DNA from: JAUWNP01 sp034430655
GTDB lineage: Bacteria; Chloroflexota; Anaerolineae; B4-G1
Direction of reading: 5' to 3'
Length of the DNA stretch: 17,629 bases
NCBI GenBank assembly: GCA_034430655.1
Contig: DAOUEC010000201.1
Span: 1-17,629, forward strand
The notes below the pieces were generated by a model, which saw only the letters and a list, made by a program, of their open reading frames with translations, made no database searches and was not told the origin of the DNA. This document shows positions 6,612 through 14,092 of this stretch, in pieces (the first letter of the stretch is position 1; every line of letters starts with the position of its first letter). A program made the translations under genes and the position numbers.

Positions 6612-7841
6612 CTAGCCCTCCTTCTCAGGATGGAAGATGGCCTCGGCGTGTTCCAGCAACACCTTCGCCCGCTCCGGGCCCGTGTTCTTCACCTCCAGAT
6701 ACTTTGCCAGCAACTCGTGGTCGGTCATCTCCTCCGGGGCCAGGCTCCCCAGCCGCACTCGCGCCTCCCGCTCGACCTCGCGGTTGATGCCGGCGATGAA
6801 GTAGGCATCGGACAGCCGGGCGCGTATGTCCCGGTCGCGCACCAAAGGCTCCTGGTCGGCCCGCAGATGCAGGATCAGCCGCACCACGGCGTCTTGCAGG
6901 TCGTGGGTGGTGACCGCCTGTTGCAGCGTTATCAGCGGGTTGAGGGCCTCCCGCACATCGGCGCGCACGGTGACGAAGGGGCGGGCGTCCACCTCGACGA
7001 ATTTCCACGTCGTCTCCCCCCGCGCCAGTTCCACCCAGCAGAAGCCCTTCGGCTGCCCCTCCTCGCCAAAGTCAATGCGCTCCAGGCTGCCAGCATAGAC
7101 CACGGGAGGGTAGCCCCCGTCGTTGAGGCTCTGGTGTTTGTGGATGTGACCTAATGCTACGTAGTCCCAGGCGGGATCGGTCAGCGCCGATTTGAGGATC
7201 ACCGCATCCCGCCCGATCATCACGCTCCGTTCGGAGCCGAAGGTCGCGCCGGAGACGGTCAGGTGAGCCGCCAGCACCGCCGGAACGTCCGGGTCCAGTT
7301 GGGCTGCCAGCGCCCGGACGTTGCCGGTGACGATGCGCTGGAGAGCCTCGTCCAACTGCTCAATGGAGAGGCCCCGGTACTCGTCGTGGACCAGGAGCCG
7401 CTGGCGGACCGGGTAGGGGACGGTGACGACCTGCACCGGGCCGCGGCTGGTCTCGACACGGTGCACTCTCTCGTCCCGCCCCACGACGACGTTGGGCACG
7501 TCCAGTGTGCGGAAGATGTCCACGCTGGAGGCCCGCTGGGCCATCGTCGGCAGGTCGTGGTTGCCTACCAGTAGGACGACTGGCACCCCGGCGTCGGTCA
7601 ACCGCTTGACCCGGCGGGCGAAAGCCCGTTGGTAGGTGGGGTTGGGATCGCGGCGCTTGTAGGCGTCCCCGGCGAAGATCACCAGGTCCACCCCATGCTC
7701 CAGCCCGTAGTCAATCAGTTCGTCGAAGCGGTGCAGGAAGTCCAGCACCCGCCCGTTGATGCCGGTGGCGGGGTCCAGACGGCCGTAGTTTTCCATGCCG
7801 ATGTGGAGGTCAGCGAAGTGTAGGAGGCGGATTCTAGTCAT
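6612..7841 (-). CDS. sbcD: SbcD/Mre11-type DNA repair exonuclease
   Basis: The 409-residue metallophosphoesterase has the full Mre11/SbcD motif set: D11-LH13, GD59, GNHD (93-96), H193 in AAHLTV and GHIH (231-234), all ligands of the two-metal site. The C-terminal part (about 280-409) is the family's capping/dimerisation region and ends in an acidic, helical tail. SbcD works with the SbcC ATPase to resect or cut DNA ends and hairpins. sbcC is not in the window, and its usual place next to sbcD is taken by a glycoside-hydrolase gene. The start overlaps the moeA stop (ATGA), which puts a repair nuclease at the end of a cofactor operon. A relationship to hairpin-rich repeats nearby is only speculation. 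Confidence 0.88.
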   Translation of the reverse strand: MTRIRLLHFADLHIGMENYGRLDPATGINGRVLDFLHRFDELIDYGLEHGVDLVIFAGDAYKRRDPNPTYQRAFARRVKRLTDAGVPVVLLVGNHDLPTMAQRASSVDIFRTLDVPNVVVGRDERVHRVETSRGPVQVVTVPYPVRQRLLVHDEYRGLSIEQLDEALQRIVTGNVRALAAQLDPDVPAVLAAHLTVSGATFGSERSVMIGRDAVILKSALTDPAWDYVALGHIHKHQSLNDGGYPPVVYAGSLERIDFGEEGQPKGFCWVELARGETTWKFVEVDARPFVTVRADVREALNPLITLQQAVTTHDLQDAVVRLILHLRADQEPLVRDRDIRARLSDAYFIAGINREVEREARVRLGSLAPEEMTDHELLAKYLEVKNTGPERAKVLLEHAEAIFHPEKEG

Positions 7842-9106
7842 TGGTCATTTCTATCCAACATCACCACCCGCACCCGCGCGCCGGCCGGTGCGTGGCTCCA
7901 CTCCTCCGGGATGATCGCCAGCGCGTTGGCCTTGACCATCGAACTCAGGATGCCCGATCCCTGCGCGCCGGTGAGATAGGCGCGGTACGCTCCTGCGCGC
8001 TCCTCGACACGGACGCGCAGGTAGTGGCGGCGACTATCCTTCTGTTTCACCTCGTCCATCAGTGTGGCCTCCACGACGGGCCTCTCCCACTCCGTCACCC
8101 CCAGCATTGTCAGGATGGCCGGGCGGACGAACATCTCGAAGGAGATCATCACCGAGACCGGGTTGCCGGGCAGGCCCAAAACAGGTACAGTTCTCCCCCC
8201 CTCTATCCCGCCCCATTGGGGGGGGAGGTTAAGATGCCCGAAGGCCAGGGGCTTGCCCGGCTTCATCCGCACCCGCCAGAAGGCGATCTCCCCCTCGGCG
8301 GACAGCACCTCCTTCACCAGGTCGAAGTCGCCTACCGAGACGCCGCCGGAGGTGAGGAACAGATCTACCCCCTGGGCCAGCCCCGCCCGGATCTTCTCCG
8401 TCAACTCCTGCACCTGGTCGCGGGCGATGCCCAGCATGATGGGGATTCCGCCGCACTTGGCCACCTGGGCAGCGGTGGAGTAACTATTCGCGTCGCGGAT
8501 TTTCCCTGGCGCGAGGGGAGCGTCAATCTCCACCACCTCGTCGCCGGTAGCCAGGATCGCCACGCGGGGGCGGCGGACCACCGACACCTCCTTGTGCCCC
8601 AGGGTGGCCAACATTCCGATCTCCTGTGGGCGGACGAAAGCCCCTTGCTGCAGGACCAACTCTCCCTGGCGCACGTCCTCTCCGGCGGGGCGGACGTACT
8701 GACCCGCCCCCGCCTCTGTGAAGACGTCCACCCATCCCCTTTTCGCTTCTGTATCCTCGACCGGGACGACGGCGTCGGCGCCCGGCGGGATGGGCGCGCC
8801 GGTCATGATACGGACGACTGTGCCGGGCGTCACCGTCGTCTCGGTGACGTAGCCCGCCGCAACCTCGCCGACGACGCGCAAGCGTTTTGGATCCTGGCGG
8901 CTGGCCCCGGCGGTGTCGGCCGCCCGCACCGCGTAGCCGTCCATAGATGAGTTAGCGAGAGGCGGGATGTCCACATCGGCGCGGACGTCCTCGGCCAGGA
9001 CGCGGCCCAGTGCTTCAAGGATGGGCACCTGTTCCGGCTCCAGAGGATGAAACGCGTTCAGCACCCGTTCCAGCGCCTCCTCCACACTCAGCATCGGTTC
9101 CGTCAT
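7838..9106 (-). CDS. moeA: Molybdopterin molybdenumtransferase MoeA
   Basis: MoeA (422 aa) inserts molybdate, or tungstate, into adenylylated molybdopterin. Visible hallmarks are NSSMDGYAV (about 52-60), RIMTGAPIPPGADAVVPVED (about 99-118), RPRVAILATGDE (about 179-190), TSGGVSVGDFD (252-262), KPGKPLAFG and GLPGNPVS (311-318), followed by the C-terminal beta-barrel domain. Residues about 293-304, NLPPQWGGIEGG in the short loop before VPVLGLPGNP, are an insertion encoded by a C-run/G-run repeat element. AAGGAG 6 bases before the ATG at 9106 sets the start. It follows moaE across an 8-bp tandem array and overlaps sbcD by 4 bases. Only one moeA is present, so Mo versus W preference cannot be read. 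Confidence 0.93.
   Translation of the reverse strand: MTEPMLSVEEALERVLNAFHPLEPEQVPILEALGRVLAEDVRADVDIPPLANSSMDGYAVRAADTAGASRQDPKRLRVVGEVAAGYVTETTVTPGTVVRIMTGAPIPPGADAVVPVEDTEAKRGWVDVFTEAGAGQYVRPAGEDVRQGELVLQQGAFVRPQEIGMLATLGHKEVSVVRRPRVAILATGDEVVEIDAPLAPGKIRDANSYSTAAQVAKCGGIPIMLGIARDQVQELTEKIRAGLAQGVDLFLTSGGVSVGDFDLVKEVLSAEGEIAFWRVRMKPGKPLAFGHLNLPPQWGGIEGGRTVPVLGLPGNPVSVMISFEMFVRPAILTMLGVTEWERPVVEATLMDEVKQKDSRRHYLRVRVEERAGAYRAYLTGAQGSGILSSMVKANALAIIPEEWSHAPAGARVRVVMLDRNDQ
8195..8228. repeat. C-run/G-run palindromic element inside moeA
   Basis: A run of seven C, a 16-base middle and a run of eight G followed by AGG. It can form a hairpin and encodes a loop insertion in MoeA just before the conserved VPVLGLPGNP motif. 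It resembles the core of the 39-bp repeat in the acyltransferase gene in composition, not in exact sequence. Confidence 0.65.
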
Positions 9107-9119
9107 ACCCTGCTCCTTG

Positions 9120-9191
9120 TCACCCAATCACCCAATCACCCAGTCACCCACTCACCTAATCACCCAGTCACCTAATCACCCAGTCATCCAC
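9120..9191. repeat. 8-bp TCACCCAA tandem array between moaE and moeA
   Basis: Nine consecutive 8-base units with variants TCACCCAA, TCACCCAG, TCACCCAC and TCACCTAA. On the coding strand each unit holds GGGTGA, so the array gives stop codons in all frames; the moaE stop lies in it. The moeA Shine-Dalgarno lies just after the array. Confidence 0.93.
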
Positions 9192-9589
9192 TCCGCCCCA
9201 TCCACCCACACCTCTCTCTTCCAGATAGGGACGACCTCCTTCAGCCGGTCAATAGCGTAGTGGGCGGCGTCGAAGACCTCCTGGCGATGGGCGGCGGAGA
9301 GGGCGATGACGACGGCGGTCTCCCCAATCTGCAGCCGCCCCACGCGGTGGACGATGGCGACCTCACGGATCGTCTGCCAACGGGCGCGGACCTCGTCGCC
9401 GATCTGGCGCAGCATCTCCTCGGCCATCTCCGGGTAGGCCTCGTACTCCAGGTGGCGTACCTGCCGGCCGTCCGTCGTGCCGCGCACCAGGCCGACGAAC
9501 GTGACCACCGCCCCGATGGCCGGGTTCGCCAGGCGTGCGACGACCTCGTCAACGGATATGTCCTCTGTCGTGATCTCAAACAGTTTCAC
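9176..9589 (-). CDS. moaE: Molybdopterin synthase catalytic subunit MoaE
   Basis: MoaE (137 aa) transfers sulfur from MoaD thiocarboxylate to cyclic pyranopterin monophosphate to make molybdopterin. The family pattern is intact: GAVVTFVGLVRG (about 26-37), LEYEAYPEMAEEML, VAIVHRVGRLQIGE, SAAHRQEVFDAAHYAIDRLKEVVPIWKRE. K117 and K124 match the catalytic lysines K119 and K126 of E. coli MoaE. The start is GTG, one base after the stop of the Dph6-like gene, with a GGGGGA stretch upstream as Shine-Dalgarno. The C-terminal MTG and stop are supplied by the tandem array. Its partner moaD is on the other side of the Dph6-like gene, so that gene has split a usual moaD-moaE pair. Confidence 0.95.
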   Translation of the reverse strand: MKLFEITTEDISVDEVVARLANPAIGAVVTFVGLVRGTTDGRQVRHLEYEAYPEMAEEMLRQIGDEVRARWQTIREVAIVHRVGRLQIGETAVVIALSAAHRQEVFDAAHYAIDRLKEVVPIWKREVWVDGAEWMTG

Positions 9590-9590
9590 C

Positions 9591-10280
9591 TTATTCCCCC
9601 ATCTGTCTATCTGTTTGGGCAGGCATCAGATCACAATAGTAGAACCGGCTATCTCTCAAGACAACTTTCCCTTTTGTGTACACTACTCTCTCCTGGAATA
9701 TCGGCCCGTCATACACAAATGTATGGAATTCCCCATTCTCACCGCAAGGATCTACAGTAGCGGGAATCTCTGACAGAAATTGCTTGTCAAAGGTCCGGCC
9801 AATAAACCTTTTGTCGAGGGCATTGGAATCAACGCAGGTAGTAACTGCCTGGAAGCCCAAATTGATGAACGTGTGGGCTACCTCGGTCGTATCCCTTTTC
9901 CACAGTGGAAAGATGCCCCTTATCCCAATCTTCGATAGGTTGTCTTCCCGGTATTCTCTTATGTCTTCCAGGAAGATGTCTCCAAAGGCTACGGAGGAGA
10001 CGCCGGCCGCTACATATCGTTCGAGAACCTTCCGCATTTTGGCTTCGTATTCTTCATTGGTGGTGTTCTTCGAAATGAACACTTTCTCAAGAGGAAAACC
10101 CAAGGATGCGGCTTGTTGCTCAAGCAGAGTCCGCCGTACACCGTGCATACTGATCCTGTCGTAGTCCTCTGTCACGGTTGTCAGCAGGGCCAATATCTCA
10201 TGCTTCCCGGTTTTCTGAAGTTCGCGGAGGGTCAATGCGCTGTCTTTACCGCCACTCCATGAAAGAATCACTTTCTCCAT
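9591..10280 (-). CDS. Dph6-like ATP pyrophosphatase (adenine nucleotide alpha hydrolase)
   Basis: The 229-residue protein has the PP-loop SGGKDS (9-14) in VILSWSGGKDSALTL, the GIFPLWKRDT block (122-131) and the C-terminal GENGEFHTFVYDGP (180-193). These mark the Dph6/MJ0570 family (ATP_bind_4). In eukaryotes Dph6 amidates diphthine; bacteria have no diphthamide, so bacterial members activate some other carboxylate through AMP, substrate unknown. It lies between moaD and moaE, 32 bases after moaD and one base before moaE, so co-transcription is likely. Base composition differs sharply: the gene is visibly AT-richer than its neighbours, a sign of separate acquisition. A link to pterin cofactor chemistry is suggested by position only. 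Confidence 0.83.
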   Translation of the reverse strand: MEKVILSWSGGKDSALTLRELQKTGKHEILALLTTVTEDYDRISMHGVRRTLLEQQAASLGFPLEKVFISKNTTNEEYEAKMRKVLERYVAAGVSSVAFGDIFLEDIREYREDNLSKIGIRGIFPLWKRDTTEVAHTFINLGFQAVTTCVDSNALDKRFIGRTFDKQFLSEIPATVDPCGENGEFHTFVYDGPIFQERVVYTKGKVVLRDSRFYYCDLMPAQTDRQMGE

Positions 10281-10312
10281 CGCCGACCTGCCTACCTGTT
10301 GCCTATACTTGC

Positions 10313-10573
10313 TTATCCTCCCCCGACCGGCGGCAAACAGGCGACCTCGTCCCCATCGTGCAGTTTGGTCTGCATGCCGACGTAGGCGTGGTTCACAGCG
10401 ACGCTGATGAAACGGGTGTAGGCACGCAGGACAGGATACTCCTCCGTCAACAGGCCAATCAAATCCCCCACCGTCGTCCCTGCTGGGACAACCTGCTCGA
10501 TCTCCCCCGTGCCCAGCGCCTCCCGTGGTGCCGCGAAAAACCTCACCCTAACCCTAATCTCTCCATTCTCCAT
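10313..10573 (-). CDS. moaD: Molybdopterin synthase sulfur carrier subunit MoaD
   Basis: MoaD (86 aa from the chosen start) is a ubiquitin-like protein whose C-terminal Gly-Gly becomes a thiocarboxylate and gives sulfur to MoaE. The core IRVRVRFFAAPREALG, the central DLIGLLTEEYP and the end LHDGDEVACLPPVGGG fit; the terminal VGGG replaces the usual VSGG and keeps the Gly-Gly. The open frame extends to 10615, but residues there come from the 7-bp array. The ATG at 10573 is preceded 8 bases upstream by GGAG, and starting here leaves only five residues (MENGE) before the conserved core. The gene that activates it (MoeB-like) is not in the window. Confidence 0.9.
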   Translation of the reverse strand: MENGEIRVRVRFFAAPREALGTGEIEQVVPAGTTVGDLIGLLTEEYPVLRAYTRFISVAVNHAYVGMQTKLHDGDEVACLPPVGGG

Positions 10574-10616
10574 TCTCCATTCTCCATTCTCTACTCTCCA
10601 TTCTCCCCTCTCCATT
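10561..10616. repeat. 7-bp CTCCATT tandem array across the moaC-moaD junction
   Basis: Eight 7-base units, six exact (CTCCATT) and two variants. On the coding strand each unit reads AATGGAG, so every ATG has a GGAG eight bases before it. The array encodes the last residues of MoaC, contains its stop codon and supplies the MoaD start codon. Confidence 0.93.
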
Positions 10617-11073
10617 CCCCGCTCTTTCCGCCGCTCTTTCTTACCAACCGTATATTTCCAATCCGCATCGTCCGCTCCACCGCCTTCGCCATATCGTAGA
10701 TGGTCAGGGCGGCGACGCTGACGGCAGTGAGCGCCTCCATCTCCACGCCGGTCTTCCCCCGGCAGCGCACGGTCGCGGTGATCTCAATGCGCGAAGATGC
10801 CTCGTCAATGCGAAACTCCACGTCTGCTTTGGTCAACAGCAGTGGGTGACAAAGGGGGATGAGGTCGGGCACACGCTTGGCGGCCATGATGCCCGCCACC
10901 TGCGCCACTGCCAACACGTCCCCCTTCGGCACGTCTCCCTCGGCGATGAGACGCAGCGTCTCCGGGCGCATGGTCACCTCCCCTTTGGCCACAGCCACCC
11001 GCTCCGTGTCCGGCTTTCCGCCCACGTCCACCATGCGGGCGCGCCCCTCTTCGTCCACGTGCGTCAATTCCAT
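10591..11073 (-). CDS. moaC: Cyclic pyranopterin monophosphate synthase MoaC
   Basis: MoaC (160 aa) converts 3',8-cyclo-7,8-dihydro-GTP from MoaA into cyclic pyranopterin monophosphate. Conserved blocks are MVDVGGK (14-20), GDVPKGDVLAVAQVAGIMAAK (46-66), IPLCHPL (72-78), GKTGVEMEALTAV (106-118) and YDMAKAVE (126-133). K50, D127 and K130 match catalytic residues K51, D128 and K131 of E. coli. The normal C-terminus is near KSGGKSG; EWRGENGE after it is read from the 7-bp array. The frame is open to 11097, but GGAGG shortly before the ATG at 11073 and the MELTHVDEEG start match the family. Confidence 0.94.
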   Translation of the reverse strand: MELTHVDEEGRARMVDVGGKPDTERVAVAKGEVTMRPETLRLIAEGDVPKGDVLAVAQVAGIMAAKRVPDLIPLCHPLLLTKADVEFRIDEASSRIEITATVRCRGKTGVEMEALTAVSVAALTIYDMAKAVERTMRIGNIRLVRKSGGKSGEWRGENGE

Positions 11074-11090
11074 AACGACCTCCGCTTTAT

Positions 11091-11111
11091 TCTCCATTCT
11101 TCATTCTCTAC
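11091..11111. repeat. Short 7-bp array at the moaA-moaC junction
   Basis: Three degenerate units TCTCCAT, TCTTCAT, TCTCTAC, the same heptamer family as at moaC-moaD. The moaA stop codon lies at its edge. Confidence 0.7.
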
Positions 11112-12103
11112 CCCCCAATCTCCGACATAACCCGGTTCTCCGGCCTCTTGTGCTCGTCCAGGTGATGCTGCATCGGCTTGCTCTCGATGCCTTTCAGAAG
11201 CAGCCCCTTGATCTGGGCGACATCGGCCCCCTGACGCAGGGGCGTGCGCAGGTCAATCTCCTGGTCGGAGAGGAGACAGGGGCGCAGTTGGCCGTCGGCG
11301 GTGAGGCGCAAGCGGTTGCAGCGATAGCAGAAGTGCTCGCTGATGGGAGTGATGAAGCCGAGGGTTCCCCTTGCCCCGGGCAAGCGGTAGTAGCGGGCTG
11401 GCCCACTGCCAGCGCTCACCTTCGCCGGCTCCAATTCTCCCAGCACAGCCTCAATTTGCTGCCGAATCTCCCTCCCCGTCACGACCCGCTCCCGCCACTC
11501 GCTGTCCGCCAGCACGCCGTTACCCACCGGCATCGGCTCGATGAAGCGGACGTTCCACCCCGCCTCCACCGTCTTCCGGGCGAAGTCTACCACCTCGTCG
11601 TCGTTCATCCCCCGGATAACAACGGTGTTGATCTTGATCGGCTCCAGCCCCGCCTGCCGGGCCGCCTCCATCCCTTCCAGGACGTTCTCCATCCGGCCCA
11701 ACCGCGTGATGCGCCGGAAACGTTCCGGGCGCAGGGTGTCCAGGCTGACGTTGACCCGCTGGAGGCCCGCCCTGGCCAGGGCCTCAGCGTAGCGCGACAG
11801 GAGGGTGCCGTTGGTCGTCATGGCCAGGTCGTCAATGCCGGGGATGCGGGCAAGACTGCGCACCAGGTCCGCGATCCCCAGCCGGACCAGCGGCTCCCCG
11901 CCGGTCAGTCGCACCTTGCTGATGCCCAGTTCGGCTGCCGCCCGCACGACCGTCTCGATCTCCTCATAGCGCAGGATCTCCCCGTGCGGGCGCCAGGGGA
12001 CACCTTCCGGCGGCATGCAGTAGATGCAGCGCAGGTTGCACCGGTCGGTCACGGAGATACGCAGGTAACTGATGGGACGATTATAAGCGTCTAAGTGAGC
12101 CAT
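11108..12103 (-). CDS. moaA: GTP 3',8-cyclase MoaA
   Basis: MoaA (331 aa) is the radical SAM enzyme that opens the pterin pathway. The SAM cluster is CX3CX2C (C22, C26, C29) in TDRCNLRCIYCMP; the second cluster is C259-X2-C262-X13-C276 in FCYRCNRLRLTADGQLRPC. LTGGEPL (67-73) and MTTNGT (95-100) are SAM-binding blocks, and the essential C-terminal Gly-Gly is present (SEIGG). An in-frame TTG at 12109 exists, but the ATG at 12103 gives the usual start. No Shine-Dalgarno is seen; upstream is an 8-bp tandem array. It follows wtpC by 47 bases and precedes moaC by 34. Confidence 0.96.
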   Translation of the reverse strand: MAHLDAYNRPISYLRISVTDRCNLRCIYCMPPEGVPWRPHGEILRYEEIETVVRAAAELGISKVRLTGGEPLVRLGIADLVRSLARIPGIDDLAMTTNGTLLSRYAEALARAGLQRVNVSLDTLRPERFRRITRLGRMENVLEGMEAARQAGLEPIKINTVVIRGMNDDEVVDFARKTVEAGWNVRFIEPMPVGNGVLADSEWRERVVTGREIRQQIEAVLGELEPAKVSAGSGPARYYRLPGARGTLGFITPISEHFCYRCNRLRLTADGQLRPCLLSDQEIDLRTPLRQGADVAQIKGLLLKGIESKPMQHHLDEHKRPENRVMSEIGG

Positions 12104-12106
12104 AGT

Positions 12107-12154
12107 CAAATCAGCAAATCAGCAAATCAGCAAATCGGCAAATCGGCAAATCAA
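12107..12154. repeat. 8-bp CAAATCAG tandem array between wtpC and moaA
   Basis: Six units: three CAAATCAG, two CAAATCGG, one CAAATCAA. The wtpC stop codon lies in the last unit (12151-12153), and the array fills the whole gap to the moaA start, so there is no ordinary ribosome binding site. Confidence 0.95.
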
Positions 12155-13290
12155 AAGATGTGGACGGCCGAGGCCTTGAAGGCGATGTAGACTTCCAGTC
12201 CCTCTCTCAGTTCCATCTCCTCCAGAGACCTCCTCGTGATCACGCAGGTGAAGTCTGGGGGAACGCGCACGGTGACGTAGACGACCGTCCCCCTGTCGGT
12301 GACGTTCACGATACGGCCCCGGAAGGAGTTCCGCGCGCTGGAATGGAGCGGCTCCCTGGCGATGACAATTTCCTCCGGCCTGATTGAACCATGCACCTGT
12401 CCCGAAAGCCCTGTCACCACGGCTATCTCCACTCCGTGCTGCCCTGAGCCTTGTGGTGAGCCCGTCGAACCATCTGCCGAAGGGTCGAGGGACAGCACCT
12501 GGTAGCCGTCGTCGCCGGGGCGGACCTCTCCCCGGAAGATGTTTCTCACCCCTACGAAGCGGGCCACGAACTCAGAGTCCGGCTTCCTGAAGATCTCCTC
12601 CGGGGAGCCCACCTGCACGACCCGCCCCTCGTTCTCGTCGGCGATGCGGTCACCCAGCGCCACGGCTTCCTCAAAATCGTGGGTGACGTGGACCGTGGTG
12701 GTGCTCAGTTCTCGATGCAGCCGCGCTAACTCGCGTTGCAACCCCTCCCGCATCCCCGGATCCAATGCACTCAGAGGCTCATCCAGGAGCAGGAGCCGGG
12801 GCTCAACGACCAGCGCCCGCGCCAGAGCCACCCGCTGCTGCTCGCCCCCGCTCAACGTCCCCGGCCTGCGGTGGAGCAGGTGGTCAATGGCCAGCAGGTG
12901 GCTGATTCCGGTCACGCACTCCTCAATGGCGTTGCGATCCATTCTTCTCAGTTTGAGCCCGAACGCGATGTTCCCAGCCACACTCAGGTGCGGGAACAGC
13001 ATGTAGTCCTGGTAGACGAAGCCGATGCCACGTCGCTCCGGTGGGACGTTCGTGACATCCCTGCCGTCCAGCAGGATACACCCTTTGCAAGGTTGATGCA
13101 AGCCGGCGATGGTTTCCAGGAGCACTGTCTTGCCGGCGCCGGTCGGGCCGAGGACGACGAAGAATTCGCCAGCGGCGACGTCGAGGTCAATCTGGCGCAG
13201 GTGAAACTTGTCCAGATCAACCCACAGGTCTCTCACCTGCACGTTTCCGCAGCCCCCCGCGCCCCTTTTGTTCACTGATTCATTGTTCAT
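12151..13290 (-). CDS. wtpC: Tungstate/molybdate ABC transporter ATP-binding protein
   Basis: The 379-residue ATPase drives import through WtpB. It shows Walker A GPTGAGKT (48-55), the Q-loop VYQDYMLFPHLSV (about 92-104), signature LSGGEQQR (146-153), Walker B LLLLDEP (166-172) and H-loop H204. A C-terminal regulatory/TOBE-like region (about 250-379) follows. Residues about 265-285 (SLDPSADGSTGSPQGSGQHG) are encoded by a 59-bp interspersed element within this region. The start at 13290 lies in a 7-bp repeat overlapping the end of wtpB by 11 bases. A GTG further in, just before QVRDLWVDL, is an alternative start nearer the family's usual N-terminus. Confidence 0.9.
   Translation of the reverse strand: MNNESVNKRGAGGCGNVQVRDLWVDLDKFHLRQIDLDVAAGEFFVVLGPTGAGKTVLLETIAGLHQPCKGCILLDGRDVTNVPPERRGIGFVYQDYMLFPHLSVAGNIAFGLKLRRMDRNAIEECVTGISHLLAIDHLLHRRPGTLSGGEQQRVALARALVVEPRLLLLDEPLSALDPGMREGLQRELARLHRELSTTTVHVTHDFEEAVALGDRIADENEGRVVQVGSPEEIFRKPDSEFVARFVGVRNIFRGEVRPGDDGYQVLSLDPSADGSTGSPQGSGQHGVEIAVVTGLSGQVHGSIRPEEIVIAREPLHSSARNSFRGRIVNVTDRGTVVYVTVRVPPDFTCVITRRSLEEMELREGLEVYIAFKASAVHIF
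12438..12496. repeat. 59-bp interspersed element inside wtpC
   Basis: The ends are an imperfect inverted repeat: GCTGCCCTGAGCC at one end and the complement of GCTGTCCCTCGACC at the other. The internal CGTCGAACC and GAAGGGTCGAGG motifs recall a repeat family that is often intergenic in Chloroflexota and other genomes (by memory). Here it is read through in frame. Confidence 0.65.
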
Positions 13291-14077
13291 TGTTCATTGT
13301 CTTTCGCCCGGCGGTCACCCGCAACGCCGCGAACGTGGCCAGGCAGATCAGGATCATCAGCGTCGCCACGGGCCGGGAGTAGCGCAGCCCAAAGGACTCG
13401 AATCGCTCGTAGAGCAGAACCGGCGCGACCATCGGGTGGTAGGCCAGGATGACGACGGCCCCGAACTCACTCAGGCCCCGCGCCCACATCAGGATTATCC
13501 CGGAGAGGATACTGTGCCAGGCCAGCGGGAAGGAGACGCGCCAGAAGGCCCGCCAGGGCGACGCGCCCAGCGTGCGGGCGACCCGCTCCAGGCGCGGGTC
13601 AACTGCCTCGAATCCCTCCCGCGCCGCGTTGACCAGGAACGAGAGGCTGACGAAGAGCATGGCGGCGACTATCCCTGGCGCGGCGGAGACGAACTTGACG
13701 CCAAAGAGGCCGAAGGCCTGCCCCAGCAGCGTGCGCCTCCCAAGGACCATCAGCAGCGCGATGCCAGCCGCCGAGTGGGGGACGACGATGGGGACGTCAA
13801 TGATCCCCTCGACCAGCCACTTGCCGGGAAAGTCGGCGCGGGCGAGCAGGTAGGCCAGCGGCACGCCGCAGACGAAGGCTATCCCAGTGGCGACGAGGGA
13901 GGCGTAGAAAGTCAGCCCTATCGAATCGCGCACCTCCTCGTCCAGAAGTGTCTGCCAGAGGACGGCGGGGCTGGAAGACGTGACCGTGCGCAGCAGAGGC
14001 CAGGCGATGAACAGGATCAGCAGCGATCCGAGCAACACGAACAATGTGCACATTCGATTGGCAAACAAGGCTCGCAT
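13280..14077 (-). CDS. wtpB: Tungstate/molybdate ABC transporter permease
   Basis: This 265-residue inner-membrane protein has about six hydrophobic segments, beginning with LFVLLGSLLILFIAWPLL. The EAA-type cytoplasmic loop that docks the ATPase is RVARTLGASPWRAFWRVSFPLAW, and SEFGAVVILAYHPMVAPVLLYERF is typical of WtpB/ModB permeases. The final MNNEQ residues come from the 7-bp array shared with the wtpC start. The Shine-Dalgarno is weak; a 34-base perfect palindrome lies just upstream, between it and wtpA. Confidence 0.92.
   Translation of the reverse strand: MRALFANRMCTLFVLLGSLLILFIAWPLLRTVTSSSPAVLWQTLLDEEVRDSIGLTFYASLVATGIAFVCGVPLAYLLARADFPGKWLVEGIIDVPIVVPHSAAGIALLMVLGRRTLLGQAFGLFGVKFVSAAPGIVAAMLFVSLSFLVNAAREGFEAVDPRLERVARTLGASPWRAFWRVSFPLAWHSILSGIILMWARGLSEFGAVVILAYHPMVAPVLLYERFESFGLRYSRPVATLMILICLATFAALRVTAGRKTMNNEQ
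13281..13301. repeat. 7-bp CATTGTT array at the wtpB-wtpC overlap
   Basis: Two exact and one variant unit (CATTGTC). On the coding strand the units read AACAATG, giving the wtpB stop codon (TGA) and the wtpC ATG in the same array. Confidence 0.85.
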
Positions 14078-14092
14078 ATCTTCGCTTTCCCA

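Noticed and set aside
10544..10558. Telomere-like CCCTAA words
   Set aside because: Only two units, and they encode the normal MoaD strand IRVRVRF.
10859..12094. 411-codon plus-strand open frame opposite moaA and moaC
   Set aside because: The antisense translation has no recognisable domain, while the minus strand encodes complete MoaA and MoaC.
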